From assembly GCA_017443895.1 (NCBI GenBank), contig JAFSXU010000019.1, forward strand, positions 1 through 39,479: a DNA stretch of 39,479 nucleotides. The letters run 5' to 3'. Within the stretch, counting starts at the first letter, position 1. Each line of letters opens with the position of its first letter. The DNA is from Clostridia bacterium. GTDB lineage: Bacteria > Bacillota > Clostridia > UBA1381. Of this stretch, positions 15,573 through 24,512 are shown piece by piece. The notes beneath the pieces were generated by a model. That model saw only the letters and a list, made by a program, of their open reading frames with translations, was not told where the DNA came from and made no database searches. A program made the position numbers and the translations under genes.

Positions 15573-16610
15573 TTATAACCTCTTATTCATATAATAGTGA
15601 AAGCATGAGCCCTCCGTTGATACCATACACGCGCCCTGCGGATTTTCGGGTGTACATACTTTTCCATACAGCGGACAATTATTCGGGTTAATCTTACCTG
15701 CAATTACATCACCGCAGCTACACGCACTGTTATACATACTGTCTGATGTAAGACTTTCACTGCCTGCGTCAAAGTCTTTGTATTCGTCTTTTAAAATCAT
15801 ACCCGAATTTTTTATTATTCCCATTCCACGCCATGCGCCATCACACGGTTTAAAGTATTTTGATACAGTTTCCTGTGCCTTAATATTGCCCTCGTTTGTA
15901 ACAACAGATGTGTACATATTCAAGGACTGTCCACCTTTTAGCTTTGTAAGCGCATAAATGGAGGATAAGAGCTCCTGCCCCGAAAAACCCGATACCACAA
16001 ATGGGATTTGGAGTTTTTTTGCCATATCACAAAATAAATTATAGCCTGTTATAACGCTTACATGACCCGGCGCCAAAAAGCCCGTTATCTTATCATTATC
16101 CTTTGCAACCGCCATAATAGCCTCAGGCATGGTTTTTAGAGCCGTTAAAAGTTTTACATTTTTAATTTTATTTTTAATCAGCTCATCAACAATAAGCGCA
16201 TATATGGGCGTTGTTGTTTCAAAGCCCACGGCTGCAAATATGAAATTATGCCCGATATTTGATTTTGCAAGCTCAATAATATCAAAGGGAGAATAAATCA
16301 TTTTTACGCTTGCGCCCATTGCGGTTACATCTCTTAGAGATTTTTCTGTTCCCCTTACTCTTATCATATCTCCAAAGGTTACAACCGTTGTATCGGGAAG
16401 CATTGAAAGCTCTATAAGTTTATCAATATACGACGCCACCGTTACACATACGGGGCATCCCGGCCCTGAAATAAGCTTTATTTTATCGCTTAGCATATTT
16501 GGTATGCCATTTTCGGAAATTGCAGCCGTATGCGTTCCGCAAACCTCCATGATGGTGCATTGCTCCCCATCATAGCCTTTTAGATATTCCTTGATTTTAT
16601 CTATCTGCAT
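15573..16610 (-). CDS. hypD: Hydrogenase maturation protein HypD
   Basis: HypD, with HypC, is the scaffold on which the Fe(CN)2CO unit is assembled. The 345-residue protein has the conserved MEVCGTHT, GPGCPVCV and GFSGQELL motifs, and the C-terminal [4Fe-4S] Cys set in CSCGDVIAGKINPNNCPLYG and later Cys residues. The ATG at 16610 is chosen because GGAGGAG lies 10 nt upstream; an in-frame GTG at 16634 would overlap hypC and lacks a ribosome binding site. It follows hypC by 4 nt. Confidence 0.96.
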   Translation of the reverse strand: MQIDKIKEYLKGYDGEQCTIMEVCGTHTAAISENGIPNMLSDKIKLISGPGCPVCVTVASYIDKLIELSMLPDTTVVTFGDMIRVRGTEKSLRDVTAMGASVKMIYSPFDIIELAKSNIGHNFIFAAVGFETTTPIYALIVDELIKNKIKNVKLLTALKTMPEAIMAVAKDNDKITGFLAPGHVSVITGYNLFCDMAKKLQIPFVVSGFSGQELLSSIYALTKLKGGQSLNMYTSVVTNEGNIKAQETVSKYFKPCDGAWRGMGIIKNSGMILKDEYKDFDAGSESLTSDSMYNSACSCGDVIAGKINPNNCPLYGKVCTPENPQGACMVSTEGSCFHYYMNKRL

Positions 16611-16614
16611 ACGA

Positions 16615-16827
16615 TTAAAGCTCCTCCAATTCACGAAACAGCTCTTGCATCTGTTGCGCTTCGCTCTTGCTGACCTTTTGAATTATAAGCCCTGCATGGA
16701 CAAGCACATAGTCGCCTACCGATACATTTACCACGCCTGCATTTGCATTTACGATATTTCCGTTATAGTCAACCTTTGCAATGTTATCGTTTAATTCAAT
16801 TATTTTTCCCGGTGCTGCAACGCACAT
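16615..16827 (-). CDS. hypC: Hydrogenase maturation chaperone HypC
   Basis: A small OB-fold chaperone that carries the Fe(CN)2CO unit with HypD and delivers it to the hydrogenase large subunit. The 70-residue product starts MCVAAPGKI, with the essential Cys2, and contains VGDYVLVHAGLIIQKVS. It begins 1 nt after the hypF stop, with the ribosome binding site inside the hypF end. Confidence 0.96.
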   Translation of the reverse strand: MCVAAPGKIIELNDNIAKVDYNGNIVNANAGVVNVSVGDYVLVHAGLIIQKVSKSEAQQMQELFRELEEL

Positions 16828-16828
16828 A

Positions 16829-18973
16829 TTATTTTATCCTCCTGTTTAAAATATACCATGTTTGACCTAAAGCAATACCTTGATCATTTGTCGGCACTTG
16901 CTCGTTTATATAAACGCTAAATCCGTCTTTACTCAGTCTATTATAACACATAGTTGTTAAAATTTCATTAGCAAATACTCCGCCAGATAAAATTATTTGG
17001 TTTATTCCCTGCTCATTTGAAATTTTGCATATTGCATCAACTATCGCCATATGAAATCCAAGGGCAATATCACAAGGCTTGTGAGTTTTTTTCGCTTTTT
17101 CAATATCCAAAATCAAATCATTTACAAGCCAGATACTATTTTGTATTTTTATCTCAAATTTGCAAGGTGCTTTTGATTTTCTTGCACAGCTTTCAAGTTT
17201 AATTGCGCTCTCGCCCTCATAGCTGTTATATTGGCACACTCCCAAAATTGAGGCAACCGCATCAAATAATCTGCCCATACTCGATGATTTTACTGTGTTT
17301 ATATGGTTTTTAATTGCGGTTTTAATAAGCTCGCCGTTTTCACTCACAGGCTCTCCTCCTGCGCAGACTCTATAGCAATCGGCGCTAAGCCTTGAATTTT
17401 TTGCAGACTCGTCACCGCCCAAAAGCTCGGTATACGATAAATGTCCAATTCTTTTAAAACCGTTATCGTATTTTATTATCTCACCGCCCCATATATTGTT
17501 ATCTTCTCCGTAGCCCGTTCCGTCAAATATAAAGCCTAAAGCCACACCCGAGAGTTTATGCTCCGCCATTACAGACGCCATATGCGCATAATGATGTTGC
17601 AAAGTTTGGTTATGCTCCGTTTTTGCGCTTAAATACAGCGGATGTAAATCTGATATTCTTATTTTGGGGTTTACCTCTAAAATATCCGACATTCTTTTAA
17701 TATTGTCAAGCCAAAGCCTGTGTGCGTCCGCATTTTCCAAATCACCAAAATACTGGCTCATATACGCATAATTGTTTTTTACATAGCAAAAGCTCGCCTT
17801 TAAGTCTCCGCCGCTTGCAAAAACCTCATCACTGCCGCCTAAAATTTCTATCGGAAGCGGTACATACCCCCTTGCACGCCTGATTACCTGAACCTTACCG
17901 CATATAACACGGCATATTGAATCATCAAGCGGTGTTAAAATTCGCCTGTTATGGGATAGAATTTCAAAATCATTGTCTTCCCTTAGTCTTAGCATTTGAG
18001 AGTCGGATGTTATTATAGGCTCTCCCGATACATTAGCACTTGTCATAATCAATGGCGAAACTTCAAGTGTTATTGCGTACTGTACAGGGTTACACGGTAA
18101 AAATGCGCCGATATAATCACTTTCTCCGCATACGCTATACGGAAGCTCCTTTTTCTTTTTTAAAAGAACTATCGGTCTTTTGGGTGATAGCAGTGTTTTT
18201 ATTTCAAGCTCGTCTGTATAACAATACTCCTTTATTTCATCAATATTGTTAAACATAACCGCAAACGGCTTTTTATCACGGTTTTTAATATTCCGTATCT
18301 TTATTGCCACATGATCACTTAATGCATCGCCTGCAAAATGATAACCGCCTATATCCTTTACTGCCACAACATCGCCCCTTTTAAGGCTTAATATTGCCAT
18401 ATCCAGTGGATCGCCCTCTTTTGTAAAGGATAGTTTAGGACCGCAATTATTACATGCAATAGTCTGGGCATGGCATCGGATATTTGAAATGTCGGTATAT
18501 TCTTTTTTACATTCATCACACATTTCAAAGTCCGACATAGTGATATTACATCTGTCATACGGGAGTCTGTCAATAATGGAATATCTCGGTCCGCAATTTA
18601 CACAGCTTATAAAAGGATGACGGTAGCGCCTGTTGCTTTTATCCGTAAACTCTGACAAGCAAGCGTTGCAGGTTGCAATATCGGCAGGTATTATCGGTGT
18701 TTTTATAACCTCTGTATCGCTCTTTACAATTTTAAAATCCTCTGCCGTAAAATCAGGGACTTGTTCAACCTCAAATTTATCAATTACGGCATTTTCAATA
18801 TTTTTTATATCCGATATGAAGTTATCCATATCAGCACCAAAAGCATTTACCAAAACAATTCCGCCACAGTTTTTTACCGTGCCGAAAATGTTATGTTTAT
18901 CTGCAATTCGTTTAATGTTCGGTCTAAAGCCTATGCCCTGTACCAAACCTGAAATCATAATCTTATATGCCAT
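16829..18973 (-). CDS. hypF: Carbamoyltransferase HypF
   Basis: HypF uses carbamoyl phosphate and ATP to carbamoylate the HypE C-terminal Cys. The 714 residues show the full domain order: acylphosphatase (1-~90, SGLVQGIGFRPNIKRIA), two zinc-finger pairs (CNACLSEF...CVNCGPRYS and CDECKKEY...CNNCGPKLS, ~105-185), a YrdC/Sua5-like domain (~190-380), and a Kae1-like carbamoyltransferase domain with the metal motif HHYAHMASV and the SGGVF signature. It is slightly shorter than E. coli HypF (750) but no motif is missing. It starts 66 nt after echF, behind a hairpin, with only a weak ribosome binding site. Confidence 0.97.
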   Translation of the reverse strand: MAYKIMISGLVQGIGFRPNIKRIADKHNIFGTVKNCGGIVLVNAFGADMDNFISDIKNIENAVIDKFEVEQVPDFTAEDFKIVKSDTEVIKTPIIPADIATCNACLSEFTDKSNRRYRHPFISCVNCGPRYSIIDRLPYDRCNITMSDFEMCDECKKEYTDISNIRCHAQTIACNNCGPKLSFTKEGDPLDMAILSLKRGDVVAVKDIGGYHFAGDALSDHVAIKIRNIKNRDKKPFAVMFNNIDEIKEYCYTDELEIKTLLSPKRPIVLLKKKKELPYSVCGESDYIGAFLPCNPVQYAITLEVSPLIMTSANVSGEPIITSDSQMLRLREDNDFEILSHNRRILTPLDDSICRVICGKVQVIRRARGYVPLPIEILGGSDEVFASGGDLKASFCYVKNNYAYMSQYFGDLENADAHRLWLDNIKRMSDILEVNPKIRISDLHPLYLSAKTEHNQTLQHHYAHMASVMAEHKLSGVALGFIFDGTGYGEDNNIWGGEIIKYDNGFKRIGHLSYTELLGGDESAKNSRLSADCYRVCAGGEPVSENGELIKTAIKNHINTVKSSSMGRLFDAVASILGVCQYNSYEGESAIKLESCARKSKAPCKFEIKIQNSIWLVNDLILDIEKAKKTHKPCDIALGFHMAIVDAICKISNEQGINQIILSGGVFANEILTTMCYNRLSKDGFSVYINEQVPTNDQGIALGQTWYILNRRIK

Positions 18974-18995
18974 AATTTAATACCTTAATATTGTC

Positions 18996-19029
18996 AAAGA
19001 AGGTGCCACAAAAATGCAACACCTTCTTT
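18996..19029 (-). other. Intercistronic hairpin between echF and hypF
   Basis: Perfect 10-bp stem (AAAGAAGGTG / CACCTTCTTT, 14-nt loop) between the echF stop and the hypF start. No U run follows in the transcript sense (GACAATATT), so it is not a standard terminator; a processing or mRNA-stability element is more likely. Confidence 0.5.
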
Positions 19030-19039
19030 ATCCGCCGTT

Positions 19040-19483
19040 TTATTCTTCTGATTTTTGAGCCTCTTTTTGAGCCGCAGCTTTCTTTGCCGCAGCCGCTGCC
19101 TTTAGTGCCGCTAATTTTTCAGGGTCCATTGCCGGCTTTGGCGGTGCGGGCGGACCTTCAAATGTATCAACAGTCTTTGTAAAATCAGGAGTTGTGTAGT
19201 GCTTATCCATATGCAAGCACTTTTTAGGGCAGTTATTTATACAGTTTTCACACTGCACACAGCCCATTCTGTCGATTGTCCATGTTCTTGCGTTCCTGTC
19301 AACCGTTATTGCGCCCGAGGGACATTTTCTCTGACATGAACCGCAATAGATACAATCCTCAATATTTATAGTTACAGAGCCTCTTGTACGCTCACAAAAT
19401 TCATTTTTTACATTCGGATAATCTCTTGTGACAGGCTTTCTAAAGAGATTTTTTAATGCAAATTTAGTAAATTTCATTATCAT
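19040..19483 (-). CDS. echF: Ech hydrogenase ferredoxin-like subunit EchF
   Basis: A 2[4Fe-4S] NuoI-like subunit that passes electrons from reduced ferredoxin to EchC. The 147 residues hold two CxxCxxCxxxC clusters, CIYCGSCQRKCP and CVQCENCINNCP (about 42-85). After these comes a PPAPPKP linker and a 25-residue Ala/Lys/Glu-rich tail that looks helical and is not part of the core family. GGAGGT lies 8 nt before the chosen ATG; a second in-frame ATG two codons later is possible. It follows echE by 16 nt. Confidence 0.93.
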   Translation of the reverse strand: MIMKFTKFALKNLFRKPVTRDYPNVKNEFCERTRGSVTINIEDCIYCGSCQRKCPSGAITVDRNARTWTIDRMGCVQCENCINNCPKKCLHMDKHYTTPDFTKTVDTFEGPPAPPKPAMDPEKLAALKAAAAAKKAAAQKEAQKSEE

Positions 19484-19499
19484 ATCTTCATACCTCCGC

Positions 19500-20582
19500 T
19501 TATCTTTCGGTACAGCTTATGCATGGGTCAATTGTAAGGATAAGAAGCGGTACATCTGCAAGCTCTGCGTTCTTTAATGTTTCAAGTAACGGTGATAAAT
19601 TGGCAAATGTCGGCGTTCTTATTCGCATACGCTCCAAGAACTTTGAGCCGTCTGAACGGGAATAATATATTGCCTCGCCTCGTGGCTGCTCGACTCTCAT
19701 AAACGCCTCGCCCACAGGCGGATTGCCCTTAACAGGTGTTATAAGCTCGCCCTCGGGTATCTTTGAAACCGCCTGACGGATAATATCAAACGCCTGGAAT
19801 ATCTCGCCTATTCTTACCTCACATCTTGCATAGCTGTCGCAATCCTTGCTTGTTATAATATCAAAGCTAAGATCGCCGTATGCCGCATAGCCGAGCTTTC
19901 TCGTGTCAAGCTCTATTCCGCTTGCACGCATCATAGGTCCGACAGCGCCCAATGTAACTGCCTGCTCCTTTGTTAAGATGCCAACGCCTCTTAATCTGCT
20001 CTGAACGGTATAGTCGTTTAAGAATACATCTGTTAAAGCTCTTAATTCCTTTTCCATACCGTTTAGGTTGTTTACAAACTTTAAAAGCATTTCATGGGGC
20101 ATATCCTTTAAAACACCGCCGATTTTATTAACCGAGAATATAACCCGTCCGCCGGTTGATTCTTCAAACATATCAAGGATTTGCTCTCTCATTCTCCAGC
20201 ACTGATAAAACAGCGCTTCAAAGCCGAATGCATCGGCTAAAAGTCCAAGCCACAAAAGGTGTGAATGTATTCTTGACATTTCCGCCCATATTGTTCTTAA
20301 ATACTTGGCGCGGTCGGGAATTTCTACATCAAATATCCGCTCAACCGACTCAACATATCCCATACCATGCATAAATGAGCAGATACCGCATGTACGCTCC
20401 ACCACATACACATAATCGTTAAAATCACGCTTTTTTGCAAGGCTTTCAAGGCCTCTGTGAATATATCCTATCTTTGGAATTGCCTCTATTACCTTTTCAT
20501 CTTCAAGCACAAGGTCAAGATGAATAGGCTCCGGAAGCACCGGATGCTGAGGTCCAAAAGGTACTATAGTTCTATTTCCCAT
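19500..20582 (-). CDS. echE: Ech-type [NiFe] hydrogenase large subunit EchE
   Basis: The catalytic NuoD-like subunit of a group 4 membrane-bound [NiFe] hydrogenase; it holds the Ni-Fe(CN)2CO centre and reduces protons with electrons from ferredoxin. The 360 residues contain the N-terminal nickel motif RTCGIC (C65, C68) and the C-terminal motif DPCISC (C354, C357). The protein ends three residues later (TER), so there is no C-terminal peptide to be cleaved in maturation, which fits the absence of a protease gene nearby. The start overlaps the echD stop by one base. Confidence 0.95.
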   Translation of the reverse strand: MGNRTIVPFGPQHPVLPEPIHLDLVLEDEKVIEAIPKIGYIHRGLESLAKKRDFNDYVYVVERTCGICSFMHGMGYVESVERIFDVEIPDRAKYLRTIWAEMSRIHSHLLWLGLLADAFGFEALFYQCWRMREQILDMFEESTGGRVIFSVNKIGGVLKDMPHEMLLKFVNNLNGMEKELRALTDVFLNDYTVQSRLRGVGILTKEQAVTLGAVGPMMRASGIELDTRKLGYAAYGDLSFDIITSKDCDSYARCEVRIGEIFQAFDIIRQAVSKIPEGELITPVKGNPPVGEAFMRVEQPRGEAIYYSRSDGSKFLERMRIRTPTFANLSPLLETLKNAELADVPLLILTIDPCISCTER

Positions 20583-20944
20583 TATTCCCCGTCCTCCTTT
20601 TCTTCCGGTCTGAACGGCGTTACAGTATCAATGTTATACAGCTCGTTTCTGTAATCAAGACCTATATAGCTTACATTTACGCCAAACAGCTCCGACATTT
20701 CGTTTTCATACAATGATGCACTCGGATATATGTTTGAAATACTTACAATTTCCTCGTCTTTTAAAAGGTGTATTTTGTAGTTTACAAAATGATACCCGTC
20801 TGCAAATGAATATAATAAATCGTATCCGTCCTCGGTATTTGCACAGCACATCTGAACAAGCCTTGCACCTGCTTGCTTTGCTTTTAATACCTTTAGCGGT
20901 ACCAAATCGGGAGTTAAATCCACAAGAACATATTTTTCTCTCAT
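20582..20944 (-). CDS. echD: Ech hydrogenase subunit EchD (NuoC-like)
   Basis: A 120-residue protein in the NuoC/30-kDa position between the small and large subunits. Visible family marks are the PSASLYENEMSELFGVNVSYIGLDY segment in the C-terminal half. It probably helps to join EchC and EchE, with no cofactor of its own. It overlaps both echC and echE by a single base, giving tight coupling. Short, as usual for EchD. Confidence 0.88.
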   Translation of the reverse strand: MREKYVLVDLTPDLVPLKVLKAKQAGARLVQMCCANTEDGYDLLYSFADGYHFVNYKIHLLKDEEIVSISNIYPSASLYENEMSELFGVNVSYIGLDYRNELYNIDTVTPFRPEEKEDGE

Positions 20945-21378
20945 CAGTGTTTACCTCCCTTTTTCTTTCTCTTTTCTTCAAGAATGCCTACTGCCTTTAT
21001 GACTCCGTCAATTATCGCATCAGGTCTTGCGGCACAGCCCGGAACATATACATCAACAGGCAATACCTTGTCAACTCCGCCTATTATGTTATAGCAGTCC
21101 TTGAACACGCCTCCGTTACAAGCGCATATACCAACCGCACAAACTACCTTAGGATCGGGCATCTGTGAATAAATCTGCTCAACTACCGCCTTATTCTGCG
21201 AATTGATACCGCCTGTAATCAAGAAAATATCCGCATGCTTTGGGTCGCCTGTGTTTATTACTCCAAATCTCTCGACATCATAAACAGGAGTAAGGCACGC
21301 CAAAACCTCTATATCGCAACCGTTACAGCTTGAGCCGTCATAATGGATAAGCCACGGTGATTTTGCTAATTTTGCCAT
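20944..21378 (-). CDS. echC: Ech-type [NiFe] hydrogenase small subunit EchC
   Basis: The NuoB-like small subunit carrying the proximal [4Fe-4S] cluster next to the NiFe site. The 144 residues show the four expected ligands: CNGC (C18, C21), GICACNGG and VPGCAARPDAI. Like other group 4 small subunits it lacks the extra clusters and Tat signal of uptake hydrogenases, so it stays on the cytoplasmic face. It starts 13 nt after echB. Confidence 0.94.
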   Translation of the reverse strand: MAKLAKSPWLIHYDGSSCNGCDIEVLACLTPVYDVERFGVINTGDPKHADIFLITGGINSQNKAVVEQIYSQMPDPKVVCAVGICACNGGVFKDCYNIIGGVDKVLPVDVYVPGCAARPDAIIDGVIKAVGILEEKRKKKGGKH

Positions 21379-21391
21379 TTTCCTCTCCTCC

Positions 21392-22288
21392 TTATGACAA
21401 CATTTGTAAAATGAATATGTTTACAACGCCGAATATCAAAGTAATAATCCATGAATGCTTAAACATATTTTCCCATTTTACACGCGCGCTTGTGTTGTCA
21501 ACTAAAATTTCTACAAAGTATGTTATTGCACATACCAATATTGCAAGTGGTATACTCCACCATTTATTGCACAGTACAAACAGTGCAACTACACCTAAGA
21601 GGAATACATTTTCATACCAGTGTGAAACCTCAATAAGTGCCATCATACCACCCGATAATTCAGTGGTTATACCCTTTACCATTTCCTGATGCGCATGGTG
21701 CGACATTGAAAGGTCAAACGGTGATTTTCTAAACTTAATTGTAAGTATGAATGCAAAGCCAAAGAATACGCCCGGCAATACCACAATGTTTGGTATGTTT
21801 GACTCTGAAATGATGCTTGCTACAGAGAATGTACCCGCACCCGTACCTGTCGTAAACGCAGTTGCCACATAGAAGCCTACCGCTGTTAATAAAACCATAG
21901 GCTCGTATGATAGCATTTGAATCATCTCTCTGTTTGCGCCCATTACCGAATACGGTGAGTTTGTAGTTGTTGCCTCAAGCACAAAGAACATTGCGGCGGT
22001 TGTTAATACAAAGAATACCAACAGTATATTAAAACCACCGTAAAACAATGCGCCTGTGAACACTACAAATATTACAAAACACCATGCAAACAAATACTGC
22101 ATATTGTTGATAAGTAAAATATCCTTGTTTATAAGTTTTCTTACATCATAGAACGGCTGCAATATTGGCGGCCCTATTCTTCCCTGCATCCTTGCGGTAA
22201 TTTTTCTGTCAAGACCTGCCAAAAGTCCGCCTACAAACGGTGCAAACACTATGTATAAAACCATTCCCAAAATCGTTTTTAACATCAT
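21392..22288 (-). CDS. echB: Ech hydrogenase membrane subunit EchB (NuoH-like)
   Basis: An integral membrane subunit related to complex I NuoH that anchors the hydrogenase module and links it to the ion pump. The 298 residues have about eight membrane segments and the NuoH-type loops ARMQGRIGPPILQPFYDV and FRKSPFDLSMSHHAHQE, the second containing acidic residues thought to matter for coupling. The ATG overlaps the echA stop by a few bases. Confidence 0.94.
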   Translation of the reverse strand: MMLKTILGMVLYIVFAPFVGGLLAGLDRKITARMQGRIGPPILQPFYDVRKLINKDILLINNMQYLFAWCFVIFVVFTGALFYGGFNILLVFFVLTTAAMFFVLEATTTNSPYSVMGANREMIQMLSYEPMVLLTAVGFYVATAFTTGTGAGTFSVASIISESNIPNIVVLPGVFFGFAFILTIKFRKSPFDLSMSHHAHQEMVKGITTELSGGMMALIEVSHWYENVFLLGVVALFVLCNKWWSIPLAILVCAITYFVEILVDNTSARVKWENMFKHSWIITLIFGVVNIFILQMLS

Positions 22289-24219
22289 ATAGCACCTCCT
22301 GTCAGATTACCTATAACTATGCCTATACATGCCACAATCACAGCGGCAGCAATGGCTACAGATATTTTCCAGATTTTCTTTTCGCCAAAATAGTCCTCCA
22401 TATACCAGTTTGACAAGAACATCAATTTAGGCTGGTTAAATGAGTCCACGAAATGGCGGTTATCGCCTTGGTTTATACCTGACATATACTCCATATTAGG
22501 CTTAAATGTCATTTTCTTTACGATAATTCTGGCAACCATAGGAATTACAAATATAAGCAGTAACAATACTACCATTATTACCATATCCTCGGGTGCAAGT
22601 ACCGAAACATGTTCTATTTTATAAAGCTGTGCCAAAAGTGGCTCGATAAGCTTTATTGATAACACCGGCAACAGCACGCAAAGCATTACCATCATTGTTG
22701 CGTGACCTGCAAGCGAGAACCACTGTCCCAAAGATGTTGTATTGCGTCTTAATCTTGTCTGTGCCTTACAAGCAAGAATTTTCGACAGCCATTTTGTCCA
22801 GTAAAGCATGGTTGTTGCACTGCCGAATGTAATGAACAGAACAAGCAAAATATTTTTAGCGTCAACAAACGCCTTTAGTGCAGCCCACTTGGATATAAGC
22901 ATTCCAAAAGGCGCTAAGAACATTCCTGCAATGCCTATAATCATTACAAATGCAAGGAACGGTAATCTTACAATAAGTCCGTGCATATCCTCAATATCAC
23001 GGCTTCCCGTTGCATTTTCAATCGCGCCCACCGCCTGGAACATCATTGATTTTGAAACAGCATGGAACATTATAAGTAAAGTTCCTGCCCATACGGTTTC
23101 CGTTGTTCCTACGCCTGCGCAGGCAGTAATAAGTCCAAGGTTTGAAATAGTCGAATATGCCAAAACCTTTTTACCGTCGCTTACGGTTATTGCAAGCATT
23201 GATGCAACAAGGAAGGTAAATCCGCCGATTAAAGATACCATTGTTCCTGCGATTGTACCGCTCATTGCCGGCGCTAATCTTATAAGAAGATAAACTCCTG
23301 CCTTTACCATTGTTGCACTATGTAAAAGCGCCGATGTAGGCGTTGGCGCAACCATTGCGCCCAAAAGCCATTTTGAGAACGGTAGCTGTGCCGATTTTGT
23401 GAGTGCGGCAAACGCCAAAAGTGTTACAGGTACCAATGTTATAATGCTTGCAGGATGATATACCAACTGCTGGAGAGTTGTAACATGCAATACTGTTGTA
23501 CTGTAAACTATTGCTCCTGCAAAGCCCAAGCCTCCCAAAAGGTTCATCCACAAGGCTCTGAATGAATTGTCAATCGCCTCTTTTGTGCGTGTATATCCTA
23601 TTAACAGGAATGATGAGATACTTGTTATCTCCCAGAAGAAATAAATCCAAATTAAATTAGATGATATTACAAGCCCGAACATTGCGCCCAAAAATACAAA
23701 CAGCATCGGGAAAAAGAATGTCCGCCTGTCTTTAAACTCTGTATGATGATTATGATAATCAACCATATATCCGACCGCATAAATGCAAATAAGCGAGCCT
23801 ACAATTGCTATAATCAAGCACATTATAACAGAGAGCTTATCGCAATAAACATGGTTCTGTACCGACGCCGCCTTTCCTGATAATTCAAGCCAAGCTATAA
23901 GCACGGTTCCTGCAACCGATAATAACCCCGCATAATATTTTTTGTGCTTGATACTTAAATATACAATAAGCACCATAAGAAGAATTTCTATGCCAAGCAT
24001 AACAGTGTCTATCACATGCACCAGATGTGTGACGCCAAAATACTTTGCACCGCTGTCAATTCCTTTTATAAGAGCCGTAAGCGAAAACACTATTGCTGTA
24101 CAGATTATAATTGCACTGCCTGTATATACTACGGCTTTTCTTACTGTGTTGTTTTTAGTCATAGTCAGAATTGCCGCCGTGAGGAACGGAAACAATACCA
24201 AGAAAACTATAAATCCCAC
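22285..24219 (-). CDS. echA: Ech hydrogenase ion-pump subunit EchA (NuoL-like)
   Basis: An antiporter-like membrane subunit related to NuoL/MrpA that moves H+ or Na+ when ferredoxin is oxidised. The 644 residues have about 14-16 membrane segments, the proton_antipo_M core with FFFWEITSISSFLLIGY (key Glu), LGAMVAPTPTSALLHSATMV and KAGVYLL, and a charged C-terminal part. The start is GTG at 24219, selected because AAAGGAG lies 8 nt before it; a nearer upstream ATG is out of frame and soon stops. First gene of the ech-hyp operon. Confidence 0.94.
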   Translation of the reverse strand: MGFIVFLVLFPFLTAAILTMTKNNTVRKAVVYTGSAIIICTAIVFSLTALIKGIDSGAKYFGVTHLVHVIDTVMLGIEILLMVLIVYLSIKHKKYYAGLLSVAGTVLIAWLELSGKAASVQNHVYCDKLSVIMCLIIAIVGSLICIYAVGYMVDYHNHHTEFKDRRTFFFPMLFVFLGAMFGLVISSNLIWIYFFWEITSISSFLLIGYTRTKEAIDNSFRALWMNLLGGLGFAGAIVYSTTVLHVTTLQQLVYHPASIITLVPVTLLAFAALTKSAQLPFSKWLLGAMVAPTPTSALLHSATMVKAGVYLLIRLAPAMSGTIAGTMVSLIGGFTFLVASMLAITVSDGKKVLAYSTISNLGLITACAGVGTTETVWAGTLLIMFHAVSKSMMFQAVGAIENATGSRDIEDMHGLIVRLPFLAFVMIIGIAGMFLAPFGMLISKWAALKAFVDAKNILLVLFITFGSATTMLYWTKWLSKILACKAQTRLRRNTTSLGQWFSLAGHATMMVMLCVLLPVLSIKLIEPLLAQLYKIEHVSVLAPEDMVIMVVLLLLIFVIPMVARIIVKKMTFKPNMEYMSGINQGDNRHFVDSFNQPKLMFLSNWYMEDYFGEKKIWKISVAIAAAVIVACIGIVIGNLTGGAI

Positions 24220-24255
24220 TTCTCCATCTCCTTTGTTATATTTTTACCACAGTGT

Positions 24256-24284
24256 ATTGTACCATTTTAGGGGATAATTGTCAA
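24256..24284 (-). promoter_or_regulatory. Promoter of the ech-hyp operon
   Basis: Minus strand: -35 TTGACA (24279-24284), 17-bp spacer, -10 TACAAT (24256-24261), 37 nt before the echA GTG. No obvious operator is seen. A near-consensus promoter suggests constitutive, high expression. Confidence 0.8.
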
Positions 24285-24397
24285 ACAAAAAACCCACTCG
24301 CATAAATTATGTAACGATTTATAAATATTTACTGCGATTTTTGTAAAAAATATGTAATAATATCACAAAAGGCATTGCTATTAAACCCGTGAACTTT

Positions 24398-24480
24398 AGG
24401 CTAAATGAATTCAGATGCAGAACGAACCAAGCTCATCCGACGGCGTATGCGTATACTCCGAGTGGTGAGTTTGGTTCGTA
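24398..24480 (+). repeat. 83-bp hairpin element, copy 1
   Basis: This element matches 29375-29457 with 9 differences and no gaps in 83 bases. Its core is a 16-bp stem (24422-24437 with 24464-24479) capped by a smaller hairpin (CGG, GTAT-GCGT-ATAC, CCG). It lies between the ech promoter and the 3' end of the M18 aminopeptidase gene, both on the minus strand. No U run follows on either strand, so it is not a simple terminator. The rest of the 24285-24512 gap holds only AT-rich sequence. Confidence 0.8.
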
Positions 24481-24512
24481 ATGAAATGGTCTGCTATAAA
24501 GTAAGCACAAGC

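Noticed and set aside
24422-24479. The 83-bp element as a simple rho-independent terminator or CRISPR repeat
   Set aside because: No T run follows on either strand, and there are only two copies 5 kb apart with no spacer array.
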